DNA of 12,084 nucleotides from DASQVO01 sp035640715 (GTDB lineage Bacteria > Actinomycetota > Actinomycetes > Streptosporangiales > Streptosporangiaceae). The translations under genes and the position numbers were made by a program. Positions 1 to 6,298 of the stretch are shown piece after piece. The DNA is taken from contig DASQVO010000388.1 of NCBI GenBank assembly GCA_035640715.1, positions 1 to 12,084 on the forward strand, in the 5' to 3' direction. The stretch's first letter is position 1. Every line of letters starts with the position of its first letter. A model generated the notes under the pieces. It was not told the origin of the DNA and made no database searches. It was given only the letters and a program-made list of their open reading frames with translations.

Positions 1-1010
1 GCCGGGGGCAGCCCGGCCGGGGTCCCGGTGCCGCAGGCGGCGAGCAGGCCGCGGGCCGCGGCCGCGACCGCCGCGGGCCAGGACGCGGGGGCGAGCACGC
101 CGTCGGAGTTCCGGACCAGCGGGACGGTCAGCCGGTCGGGCTCGGTGGCGTAGGTGAAGGCCCACCGGCCCTTGTCACAGTTCCACTCCTCGTTGACCTG
201 CGGATCATCGCCGGCCAGGCGCCGCATGACCCGTCCCCGCCGGTGATCGGTGCGCTGCCGGCAGCCCGCCGCGCAGTGCTCGCACACCCCGGAGGTGGAC
301 ACCAGGTCGAACGGCCGGGACCGGAACCGGTAGGCCGCGCCGGTGAGGGCGCCCACCGGGCAGATCTGCACGGTGTTACCGGAAAAGTAGGAGTCGAACG
401 GCTTGCCCTCGGCGGTGCCGATCATCTGGCGCGGCCCGCGTTCGACGAAGTCGATGAACGGGTCGCCGGCGATCTCCTCGGAGAATCTCGTGCACCGCGT
501 GCACGAGATGCAGCGCTCCCGGTCAAGCAGCACCTCCGAGGAGATCGCGACCGGCTTGGCGAACTCGCGCTTGGGCTCGGTGAACCGGCTCTCTCCCTGC
601 CCGGTGGACATCGCCTGATTCTGCAGTGGGCACTCGCCGCCCTTGTCGCACATCGGGCAGTCCAGCGGGTGGTTCACCAGCAGCAGTTCCATGACGCCGC
701 GCTGTGCCTTCTCCGCCACGGCGGAGGTGAGCTGGGTATGCACCACCATGCCCTCGGTGCACACGGTGGTGCACGAGGCCATCGGCTTGCGCTGGCCCTC
801 CACGTCCACCAGGCACTGGCGGCACGCACCGACCGGGTCCAGCAGGGGGTGGTCGCAGAACCGCGGGATCTGGATGCCCAGCAGCTCGGCGGCGCGGATC
901 ACCAGCGTGCCCTTGGGCACGGCGATCTCGAAGCCGTCGATGGTGACGGTCACGGTGTCTTCTGGCACGGGCGCCGGGGCGCCGGGCCCGTCGGTTGCCT
1001 GCACGGTCAT
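1..1010 (-). CDS. nuoG: NADH-quinone oxidoreductase subunit G (complex I), 5' part; C-terminus beyond window
   Basis: Largest peripheral-arm subunit of proton-pumping complex I; it carries the iron-sulfur chain that moves electrons from NuoF toward NuoB. The first 336 residues are visible and the gene runs off the left edge without a stop. Ligands seen: 2Fe-2S set C52, C63, C66, C80 (C-x10-C-x2-C-x13-C); His-Cys3 cluster H114, C118, C121, C127; a 4Fe-4S set C167, C170, C173 with C217 in CPVGAL; and a further set C243, C246, C250, C278 (C-x2-C-x3-C-x27-C), the pattern of the N7 cluster found in some bacterial NuoG proteins. The molybdopterin-oxidoreductase-like domain starts near residue 240. 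The ATG is 4 nt after the nuoF stop, with GGAGG 11 nt upstream (1022-1026). The order after nuoF fits the standard operon, so nuoH-N probably lie beyond the window. Identification is firm; only completeness is unknown. Confidence 0.96.
   Translation of the reverse strand, partial: MTVQATDGPGAPAPVPEDTVTVTIDGFEIAVPKGTLVIRAAELLGIQIPRFCDHPLLDPVGACRQCLVDVEGQRKPMASCTTVCTEGMVVHTQLTSAVAEKAQRGVMELLLVNHPLDCPMCDKGGECPLQNQAMSTGQGESRFTEPKREFAKPVAISSEVLLDRERCISCTRCTRFSEEIAGDPFIDFVERGPRQMIGTAEGKPFDSYFSGNTVQICPVGALTGAAYRFRSRPFDLVSTSGVCEHCAAGCRQRTDHRRGRVMRRLAGDDPQVNEEWNCDKGRWAFTYATEPDRLTVPLVRNSDGVLAPASWPAAVAAAARGLLAACGTGTPAGLPP
485..509. repeat. Perfect inverted repeat inside nuoG, 11-bp arms, 3-nt spacer
   Basis: ATCTCGTGCAC (485-495), spacer CGC, then GTGCACGAGAT (499-509), an exact inverted repeat. 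It lies over the nuoG codons for I168 to R175, the CxxCxxC segment binding a 4Fe-4S cluster. Part of the symmetry comes from the repeated Cys-Thr-Arg codons (TGCACG twice). The outer match, however, uses the rare AGA codon for R175. It could form a strong mRNA hairpin or be a protein site; no function is known. Confidence 0.7.
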
Positions 1011-1014
1011 GGCT

Positions 1015-2343
1015 TTACCGGCCTCCGCCCAGCGCTCCCGCTGAGCCGCTCGTTGCGAACAGGGTCGAGGCGCTGGCGTCGAACGGGCAGCCGCCTCGCT
1101 TCTGATGCTCGATGTACTCGTCCCGGAAGTACCGGATCGACGAGGTGATCGGGCTAGTCGCGCCGTCGCCCAGGGCGCAGAACGCGCGGCCGAGCACGTT
1201 GTCGCAGATGTCCAGCAGCTTCTCCAGGTCTTCCTCGCTGCCCTTGCCCTGCTCCAGCCGGTCGAGCACGCGCACCATCCAATAGGTGCCCTCGCGGCAC
1301 GGCGTGCATTTGCCGCAGGATTCGTGCTGGTAGAACTCGGTCCAGCGGAGCACCGCGCGGACCACGCAGGTGGTGTCGTCGAAGATCTGCAGCGCACGGG
1401 TGCCGAGCTGGGACCCGGCGGCGCCGACGGACTCGAAGTCCAGCGGCACGTCCAGGTGCTCGTCGGTGAGCAGCGGCACGGACGACCCGCCCGGGGTCCA
1501 GAACTTGAGCCGGTGCCCGGGACGGACCCCGCCGGCCAGGTCGAGCAGTTCCCGCAGGGTGATGCCGAGCGGCGCCTCGTACTGGCCGGGCGTGACAACG
1601 TGCCCGGACAGCGAGAAGATCCCGTAGCCCTTGGACTTCTCCGTGCCGAGCCCGGCGAACCAGGCCGCGCCGTTGAGGACGATGGACGGCACGCTGGAGA
1701 TCGACTCGACGTTGTTGATCACCGTCGGGCTCGCGTACAGGCCGGCCACCGCCGGGAACGGCGGCTTCAGCCGGGGCAGGCCGCGGTAGCCCTCGAGCGA
1801 GTCGAGCAGCGCCGTCTCCTCGCCGCAGATGTAGGCGCCGGCGCCCGCATGGACGGTCAGGTCAAGGTCGTAGCCGGAGCCGAGGATGTCCCGGCCGAGG
1901 TAGCCGGCCTCGTAGGCCTCGGCCACCGCCTGCTGGAGCCGCCGGACGACGTGCAGGACCTCGCCGCGCACGTAGATGAAGGCCTGGTTGCAGCGGATGG
2001 CGTAGGAGGCGATGATGACGCCCTCGATGAGCACCTGCGGATTGGCCATCATCAGCGGGATGTCCTTGCAGGTGCCCGGCTCGGACTCGTCCGCGTTGAC
2101 CACCAGGTAGTGCGGCTTCCCGTCGCCCTGCGGGATGAAGCTCCACTTCATTCCGGTCGGGAAGCCGGCTCCGCCGCGACCGCGCAGCCCGGAGTCCTTC
2201 ACCACGGCGATGATGTCGTCCGGCGGCATGGCCAGGGCCTTCGGCAGCGCGCGGTAGCCGCCTGCCCGGCGGTACCCGGCCAGGGTGAAGCTGTCCGGCT
2301 CATCCCAGTGGGCGGTGAGCACGGGGGTCAGCGTGTCGGTCAA
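1015..2343 (-). CDS. nuoF: NADH-quinone oxidoreductase subunit F (NADH/FMN-binding subunit)
   Basis: Entry point for electrons in complex I: it binds NADH and FMN and holds a 4Fe-4S cluster (N3). The protein has 442 residues, normal for the family. The glycine-rich nucleotide-binding segment GRGGAGFPTG is at 55-64, the acidic NADH/FMN stretch NADESEPGTCKD at 83-94, and AYICGEETAL at 170-179. The 51-kDa-subunit 4Fe-4S ligands are C343, C346, C349 (ESCGKCTPCREGT) and C389. The start is a TTG whose last two bases are shared with the nuoE TGA stop (TTGA). GAGGGAG 7 nt upstream supports it, and the N-terminal sequence matches actinobacterial NuoF from that point. The next in-frame alternatives are GTG at codon 8 and ATG at codon 39, the latter too far inside. 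NuoE is the direct structural partner. Function is certain; the start is likely. Confidence 0.97.
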   Translation of the reverse strand: MTDTLTPVLTAHWDEPDSFTLAGYRRAGGYRALPKALAMPPDDIIAVVKDSGLRGRGGAGFPTGMKWSFIPQGDGKPHYLVVNADESEPGTCKDIPLMMANPQVLIEGVIIASYAIRCNQAFIYVRGEVLHVVRRLQQAVAEAYEAGYLGRDILGSGYDLDLTVHAGAGAYICGEETALLDSLEGYRGLPRLKPPFPAVAGLYASPTVINNVESISSVPSIVLNGAAWFAGLGTEKSKGYGIFSLSGHVVTPGQYEAPLGITLRELLDLAGGVRPGHRLKFWTPGGSSVPLLTDEHLDVPLDFESVGAAGSQLGTRALQIFDDTTCVVRAVLRWTEFYQHESCGKCTPCREGTYWMVRVLDRLEQGKGSEEDLEKLLDICDNVLGRAFCALGDGATSPITSSIRYFRDEYIEHQKRGGCPFDASASTLFATSGSAGALGGGR

Positions 2344-3032
2344 CGCGACGCTCCCTCGGTGGCAGTGCTGCTGTCCGGCGCCTCCGGCGCCGTCCAGCCG
2401 CGATCCTTCGCGATCTTCAGCCCGACCAGGCTGGCTGGCCCGGCGGCGGGCCCGTCGGCGGCTTGGCCGTCACCGAATCCGGCGAGGATCCGCGACGCCT
2501 GCCGCCAGGTGCAGAGCCGGCCGGGGCCGCGGGACGGCGTGACGGCCTTCCCGGACCGCAGGTCGTCCACCAGCGCGGCGGCGGACTCCGGCGTCATGTT
2601 GTCGAAGAACTCCCAGTTGACCATCACGACGGGCGCGTAGTCGCAGGCGGCGTTGCACTCGATGTGCTCGAGGCTGATCTTGCCGTCCTCGGTCGCCTCG
2701 TCCTGCCCGAGCCCAAGGTGCTCGGACAGCCGGGCCATGATCTGGTCCCCGCCCATGATGGCGCACAGCGTGTTTGTGCAGACGCCGACGTGGTACTCGC
2801 CGACGGGATGACGCTTGTACATCGTGTAGAAGCTCGCCACCGCGGTGACCTCGGTCTCGGTCAGCCCGAGGCGCGCCGCGCAGAACGCGATCGCGTCCTC
2901 CGACACGTAGCCCTCCTCCGCCTGCATCAGATGCAGGAGCGGCATCAGCGCGGAGCGCGGCTTCGGGTACCGGCTGATGATCTCGGCGGCCTCGGTCTCC
3001 AGGCGGGCCAAGGCCTCGTCGCTGAACGGCAT
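2340..3032 (-). CDS. nuoE: NADH-quinone oxidoreductase subunit E (2Fe-2S, 24 kDa type)
   Basis: Thioredoxin-fold 2Fe-2S subunit that sits beside NuoF in the NADH dehydrogenase module. The protein has 230 residues. Cluster N1a ligands are C85, C90 (VCTNTLC) and C126, C130 (CNAAC). The N-terminal helical segment covers about 1-70, the cluster domain 75-160. Residues 160-230 form a C-terminal extension with GPAAGPASLVGLKIAKDRGW, which I recall as typical of actinobacterial NuoE. The ATG overlaps the nuoD stop by one base (TAATG). GGGAGG lies 12 nt upstream (3045-3050), rather far, so coupling to nuoD translation is likely. The reading frame stays open upstream to 3449, but that part is antisense-like shadow of nuoD in another frame, and family alignment begins at this Met. 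Downstream it overlaps nuoF by 4 nt. Confidence 0.96.
   Translation of the reverse strand: MPFSDEALARLETEAAEIISRYPKPRSALMPLLHLMQAEEGYVSEDAIAFCAARLGLTETEVTAVASFYTMYKRHPVGEYHVGVCTNTLCAIMGGDQIMARLSEHLGLGQDEATEDGKISLEHIECNAACDYAPVVMVNWEFFDNMTPESAAALVDDLRSGKAVTPSRGPGRLCTWRQASRILAGFGDGQAADGPAAGPASLVGLKIAKDRGWTAPEAPDSSTATEGASR
2351..2357 (-). promoter_or_regulatory. Shine-Dalgarno sequence for nuoF supporting a TTG start
   Basis: GAGGGAG with a 7-nt spacer to the TTG at 2343-2341, inside the last codons of nuoE. This spacing decides for the TTG rather than the downstream GTG at codon 8. Confidence 0.65.
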
Positions 3033-4399
3033 TACCGGTCCACGCCTCCCATCACAGGGTCGATGCTCGCGATCGCCGGGATCACGTCGGCGATCATCCC
3101 GCCCTCGGCCAGCGCCGCGAGGGCCTGCAGGTGGTGGAAGGAGGGATCGCGGAAGTGGGCCCGGTAAGGCCGCGTGCCGCCGTCGCTGACCACGTGGCAG
3201 CCCAGCTCGCCCTTGGGTGACTCGATCGCCGCGTACGCCTGGCCGGCCGGCACCCGGAAGCCCTCGGTGACCAGCTTGAAGTGGTGGATGAGCGCCTCCA
3301 TGGACTGGCCCATGATGTGCGCGATGTGCTCTGGCGACGGGCCCATACCGTCCGGCCCGAGCGACAGCCGCGCGGGCCAGCCGATCTTCGCGTCCCGGAT
3401 CATCACCGGGTCGTCGGCGGGCCGGTGCCCGGCCAGCCGGTCGACGCACTGCTCGACGATCTTCAGCGACTCGTCGATCTCGGCCATCCTGATCTCATAC
3501 CGGCCGTAGGTGTCGCAGCTGGTGACGGTGGGCACGTCGAACTCATACGTCTCGTAGCCGCAGTAGGGCTGGCTCTTGCGCAGGTCCCACGGCAGCCCGG
3601 CGCTGCGCAGCATGGGGCCGGTGACGCCGAGCGCGATACAGCCTTCCAGGTCGAGGTAGGCGATGCCCTTGGTCCGGCCGGTGAAGATGGGGTTGGAGTC
3701 GATCAGCTTGTGCAGGTCGCCGGTGAGCCGCGGCGCCTCGCGCAGGAACTCGCGGATCTTCTCCAGCGCGCCCGGCGGCAGGTCCTGGGCGACGCCCCCC
3801 GGCCGGATGTAGGCGTGGTTCATCCGCAGGCCGGTGATCAGCTCCATCAGGTCGAGCACTCGCTCCCGCATCCGCAGGCCCTGCAGGAAGATGGTGGTCG
3901 CGCCGAGTTCCATGCCGAACGGCCCGAGGCCGCCCAGGTGCGAGCCGATCCGGTTGAGCTCCATCATCAGCACCCTGATGATCTGCGCCCGGTCCGGGAT
4001 CCGGTCCTCGATGCCGAGCAGCCGCTCCACACCCAGGCAGTACACGGTCTCGTTGAAGATCGGCATCAGGTAGTCCGCCCTGGTGCAGAACGTGACGCCC
4101 TGCGTCCAGGTGCGGTACTCCATGTTCTTCTCGATGCCGGTGTGCAGGTAGCCGATCCCGACACGGGCTTCGGTGACGGTCTCGCCGTCCAGCGTCAGGA
4201 TGAGCCGGAGCACGCCGTGCGTTGACGGGTGCTGCGGGCCCATGTTGATGACCATGTGGCCGGTGCCCGGCGTGTCCGCCGCCTCGTCGGCGGCGGCGAC
4301 AAGCTGGTCCCAGTCCTGGCCGGAGACGGTGTAGACGCGGCCCTCGGCCGTGCCGTCATCGAGGCCGGCTGCGCGGGGCGGTGCCGACTGGCTTGTCAT
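3032..4399 (-). CDS. nuoD: NADH-quinone oxidoreductase subunit D (49 kDa type)
   Basis: Core peripheral-arm subunit, evolved from the [NiFe]-hydrogenase large subunit; with NuoB it forms the quinone-reduction site. The protein has 455 residues and is separate from NuoC, unlike the fused NuoCD of E. coli. The GPQHPSTHG loop (54-62), containing the quinone-site histidines, is intact, as are GYLHTGIEKNMEYR (83-96), the conserved central region around MNHAYIRPGG (193-202), and the C-terminal SPKGELGCHVVSDG (394-407). The protein ends in the classical VDR tail at the quinone cavity. Residues 1-47 are an N-terminal extension of the kind seen in actinobacteria. The ATG overlaps the nuoC stop (ATGA) and has GGAGGT 7 nt upstream, the best ribosome site in the operon. 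Confidence 0.97.
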   Translation of the reverse strand: MTSQSAPPRAAGLDDGTAEGRVYTVSGQDWDQLVAAADEAADTPGTGHMVINMGPQHPSTHGVLRLILTLDGETVTEARVGIGYLHTGIEKNMEYRTWTQGVTFCTRADYLMPIFNETVYCLGVERLLGIEDRIPDRAQIIRVLMMELNRIGSHLGGLGPFGMELGATTIFLQGLRMRERVLDLMELITGLRMNHAYIRPGGVAQDLPPGALEKIREFLREAPRLTGDLHKLIDSNPIFTGRTKGIAYLDLEGCIALGVTGPMLRSAGLPWDLRKSQPYCGYETYEFDVPTVTSCDTYGRYEIRMAEIDESLKIVEQCVDRLAGHRPADDPVMIRDAKIGWPARLSLGPDGMGPSPEHIAHIMGQSMEALIHHFKLVTEGFRVPAGQAYAAIESPKGELGCHVVSDGGTRPYRAHFRDPSFHHLQALAALAEGGMIADVIPAIASIDPVMGGVDR

Positions 4400-5154
4400 G
4401 CGTACGACCTCCGCTCATCCGGTGGCGGCACCTTGGTGCCGCGGTACTCGACGGGGATGCCGCCGAGCGGGTAGTCCTTGCGCTGCGGGTGACCCTTCCA
4501 GTCATCCGGCATCTCGATCCGGGTGAGCGCGGGGTGGCCGTCGAAGATGATGCCGAAGAAGTCCCAGGTCTCCCGCTCGTGCCAGTCACAGGCCGGGTAG
4601 ACGTCGACCAGGGACGGAATGTGCGGGTCCGCGTCCGGCGCGCTCACCTCGAGCCGCAGCCGCCGGTTGTGGGTGATCGACAGCAGGTGGTAGACGGCCC
4701 GCAGCTCGCGGCCCGCCTCGGCGGGGTAGTGCACCCCGGACACGCCTGTGCACAGCTCGAACGCCAGCGTGGGCTCCTCGCGCAGCTTCCTGGCCACCTC
4801 GGGCAGCCGCTCCCGGCGGACGTGGAAGGTCAGCTCCCCCCGGTCAGCCACGACGCGCTCGATCGCGTCGCCGAAACCGGTGCCGTCCGCCTCGAGTACC
4901 CGGGCCACCTCGTCGGTGAGCTCGTCGAAGTAGGAGCCGTACGGGCGGGGGCTGGACAGCAGCGGGGGCCGCCGTACGAGCAGCCGGCCGTACCCCGAGG
5001 TGTCGCCGCTGGTCTTGGCGCCGAACATGCCGTGCCGGACCACCTGCTCCGCGAGGCGTTCCTCCCCTGCCCTGGCGGGCAGGTTCATGTTCTCGCCGGC
5101 TTCGTCACCGTGCGGTGTGTTCCCGGGGCCGGAGGCGCCGTCCCGGCCGCTCAC
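4396..5154 (-). CDS. nuoC: NADH-quinone oxidoreductase subunit C (30 kDa type)
   Basis: Peripheral-arm subunit without a cofactor; it braces NuoD and NuoB in the connecting module of complex I. The protein has 252 residues. The family signature runs from about 191 to 232: WHERETWDFFGIIFDGHPAL followed by the TRIEMPDDWKGHPQRKDYPL region. The segment HLLSITHNRRLRLEV (156-170) is the usual beta-strand region. The first ~50 residues are a polar, disordered-looking extension that is variable among actinobacteria. The start is GTG, overlapping the nuoB stop (GTGA), and GGGAG 7 nt upstream supports it. ATG codons at residues 23 and 43 are possible alternatives but have no better support. It overlaps nuoD downstream by 4 nt. 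Confidence 0.95.
   Translation of the reverse strand: MSGRDGASGPGNTPHGDEAGENMNLPARAGEERLAEQVVRHGMFGAKTSGDTSGYGRLLVRRPPLLSSPRPYGSYFDELTDEVARVLEADGTGFGDAIERVVADRGELTFHVRRERLPEVARKLREEPTLAFELCTGVSGVHYPAEAGRELRAVYHLLSITHNRRLRLEVSAPDADPHIPSLVDVYPACDWHERETWDFFGIIFDGHPALTRIEMPDDWKGHPQRKDYPLGGIPVEYRGTKVPPPDERRSYA
4407..4412 (-). promoter_or_regulatory. Strong Shine-Dalgarno for nuoD
   Basis: GGAGGT, 7 nt before the nuoD ATG and inside the end of nuoC. It fixes the nuoD start at the ATGA overlap. Confidence 0.7.
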
Positions 5155-5765
5155 AGCTGCGCTCCCGGATGCGCGGAGGACTCCAGCGAGCCGGCGCGCG
5201 GCGGCTGCGCCGACGAGGTCGGCAGCACCGGGGTGTGCAGCGGCAGCCGGCTCAGCCGGGCCTGCTCCAGCTCCTCGATTTCACGCTCACGGTTCTTGCC
5301 GAGCTTGGAGTTCTCGATCTTGTCGTGCAGCTTCAGGATCGCGTCCAGCAGCATCTCCGGCCGCGGCGGGCAGCCGGGCAGGTAGATGTCGACCGGGACG
5401 ATGTGGTCCACGCCCTGCACGATCGCGTAGTTGTTGAACATCCCGCCGCTGGATGCGCACACCCCCATGGAGATGACCCACTTCGGATTGGACATCTGGT
5501 CATACACCTGGCGGAGCACGGGTGCCATCTTCTGGCTGACCCGCCCGGCCACGATCATCAGGTCGGCCTGCCGCGGGGTGTTGGAGGCCCGCTCCATCCC
5601 GAACCGGGCCAGGTCGTGCCGCGGCCCGCCAGTCTGCATCATCTCGATCGCGCAGCAGGCGAGGCCAAAGGTGGCCGGCCACACCGAACTCCGGCGTGCC
5701 CATCCGGCGACCTTCTCGACCGTGGTCAGCAGTATGCCGCTCGGCAGCTTCTCTTCAAGGCCCAT
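5151..5765 (-). CDS. nuoB: NADH-quinone oxidoreductase subunit B (N2 cluster, PSST type)
   Basis: Holds the terminal 4Fe-4S cluster N2 that reduces menaquinone. The protein has 204 residues. N2 ligands are the adjacent pair C37-C38 (GLACCAIE), C103 (MGVCASSGG) and C132 (LPGCPPRPE), all present. Conserved stretches include RFGMERASNTPRQADLMIVAG (54-74). Residues 160-204 form a charged and then Pro/Ser-rich tail beyond the core, usual in actinobacteria. The ATG at MGLEEKLPSG is 2 nt after the nuoA stop; GGGA lies 6 nt and GGAG 11 nt upstream. The frame is open further upstream to 5888, but that would overlap nuoA by over 100 nt and aligns with nothing in the family. The stop overlaps the nuoC start. 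Confidence 0.97.
   Translation of the reverse strand: MGLEEKLPSGILLTTVEKVAGWARRSSVWPATFGLACCAIEMMQTGGPRHDLARFGMERASNTPRQADLMIVAGRVSQKMAPVLRQVYDQMSNPKWVISMGVCASSGGMFNNYAIVQGVDHIVPVDIYLPGCPPRPEMLLDAILKLHDKIENSKLGKNREREIEELEQARLSRLPLHTPVLPTSSAQPPRAGSLESSAHPGAQL
5162..5166 (-). promoter_or_regulatory. Shine-Dalgarno for nuoC supporting a GTG start
   Basis: GGGAG with a 7-nt spacer to the GTG at 5154-5152, within the last nuoB codons. Confidence 0.6.
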
Positions 5766-5767
5766 GG

Positions 5768-6127
5768 CTAATCCCACTCCAGGCCGCCGCGCCGCCAGAT
5801 GTAGGCGTACGCGATCAGCACCGTGACGACGAACGTCACCATCTCGACGAGGCCGAACGCCCCGAGCTTGTTGAACGTGACCGCCCACGGGTAAAGGAAG
5901 ACGATCTCGATATCGAACAGGATGAACAGCATCGCGGTCAGGTAGTACTTGACCGGGAACCGGCCGCCGCCGGGTGGCTGCGGTGTCGGCTCGATGCCGC
6001 TCTCGTAGGCTTGCAGCTTGGCCCGATTCCAGCGCTTGGGGCCCGTCAGCGAGCCCACGACAATCGAGAAGACCGCGAACACCGCCGCCAGGACGGCAAG
6101 CACAAGGATGGGCACATAAAGACTCAT
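5768..6127 (-). CDS. nuoA: NADH-quinone oxidoreductase subunit A
   Basis: Small membrane subunit at the junction of the membrane and peripheral arms, close to the quinone channel. The 119 residues hold three predicted membrane helices at about 4-26, 60-84 and 91-110. The family signature YESGIEP is at 41-47 in the cytosolic loop, followed by FILFDIEIVFLYPWA (68-82) with its conserved acidic residues. It is the first gene of the nuo series. A good AAGGAG lies 9 nt before the ATG. The upstream gap of 171 nt contains a candidate promoter and a paired palindrome. The stop is TAG, 2 nt before nuoB. Confidence 0.97.
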   Translation of the reverse strand: MSLYVPILVLAVLAAVFAVFSIVVGSLTGPKRWNRAKLQAYESGIEPTPQPPGGGRFPVKYYLTAMLFILFDIEIVFLYPWAVTFNKLGAFGLVEMVTFVVTVLIAYAYIWRRGGLEWD

Positions 6128-6136
6128 CGGTCCCCG

Positions 6137-6142
6137 CTCCTT
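6137..6142 (-). promoter_or_regulatory. Shine-Dalgarno for nuoA
   Basis: AAGGAG with a 9-nt spacer to the nuoA ATG. It is the only nuo ribosome site here that lies outside an upstream gene. Confidence 0.7.
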
Positions 6143-6170
6143 CTCAGCGATTTCCGGTGGCTCCGCGATC

Positions 6171-6197
6171 CGCGATCGCGTGCGCCGCGCGATCGCG
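6171..6197. repeat. Paired palindrome CGCGATCGCG upstream of nuoA
   Basis: CGCGATCGCG occurs at 6171-6180 and again at 6188-6197, separated by TGCGCCG. Each copy is self-palindromic, so the pair is both a direct and an inverted repeat with 10-bp arms. A third partial copy, CGCGATC, abuts at 6164-6170. The block is 44-70 nt before the nuoA ATG and downstream of the candidate -10. It could be an operator for a dimeric regulator, a leader hairpin, or a terminator-like hairpin after the reductase gene. No T-run follows on the minus strand, which argues against an intrinsic terminator. The role is inferred only. Confidence 0.6.
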
Positions 6198-6256
6198 ACC
6201 CGGGGCGATCACCATGCGCGGGGCTTCCCGGCACCGCGTGCGAGACCGGGATTTCT

Positions 6257-6262
6257 ATCCTA
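6257..6262 (-). promoter_or_regulatory. Candidate -10 box of a nuoA-proximal promoter
   Basis: TAGGAT on the minus strand, a good match to the actinobacterial vegetative -10 (TANNNT, often TAGRRT). No convincing -35 lies 16-19 nt upstream; GTGAAA is 20 nt away. A start near 6250 would give a leader of about 120 nt containing the paired palindrome. The rest of the 6128-6298 gap shows nothing else. Confidence 0.3.
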
Positions 6263-6298
6263 GGCACGATATCCACACTCGCTTTCACGGGGCTCGGG

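Noticed and set aside
1105..2640. A 511-codon open frame on the plus strand
   Set aside because: It is antisense to nuoF and nuoE, has a composition typical of high-GC shadow frames (Ala/Gly/Arg/Val-rich, no recognisable motif), and both minus-strand genes carry clear family motifs.
3032..3050. Gly-Gly instead of an acidic residue before the VDR tail of NuoD
   Set aside because: Many NuoD proteins have Glu or Asp there, but I recall GGVDR in other actinobacterial sequences, so it is probably a lineage feature rather than a defect.
3033..3449. 139-codon upstream extension of nuoE
   Set aside because: This stretch overlaps nuoD in another frame, is Arg/Pro/Gly-rich without homology I recognise, and NuoE family sequence starts at the Met at 3032.
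5766..5888. 41-codon upstream extension of nuoB
   Set aside because: It lies inside nuoA in another frame; the family N-terminus begins at MGLEEKLPSG with a suitable ribosome site.
6171..6197. Resemblance to the cyanobacterial HIP1 repeat (GCGATCGC)
   Set aside because: All genes point to an actinomycete, and only two copies lie here; the match is to a short GC-rich palindrome and is most likely coincidental.
6262..6295. A second Rex site before nuoA (GTGAAAGCGAGTGTGG)
   Set aside because: The two halves are not inverted (GTG...GTG rather than GTG...CAC), so it does not fit the Rex operator.
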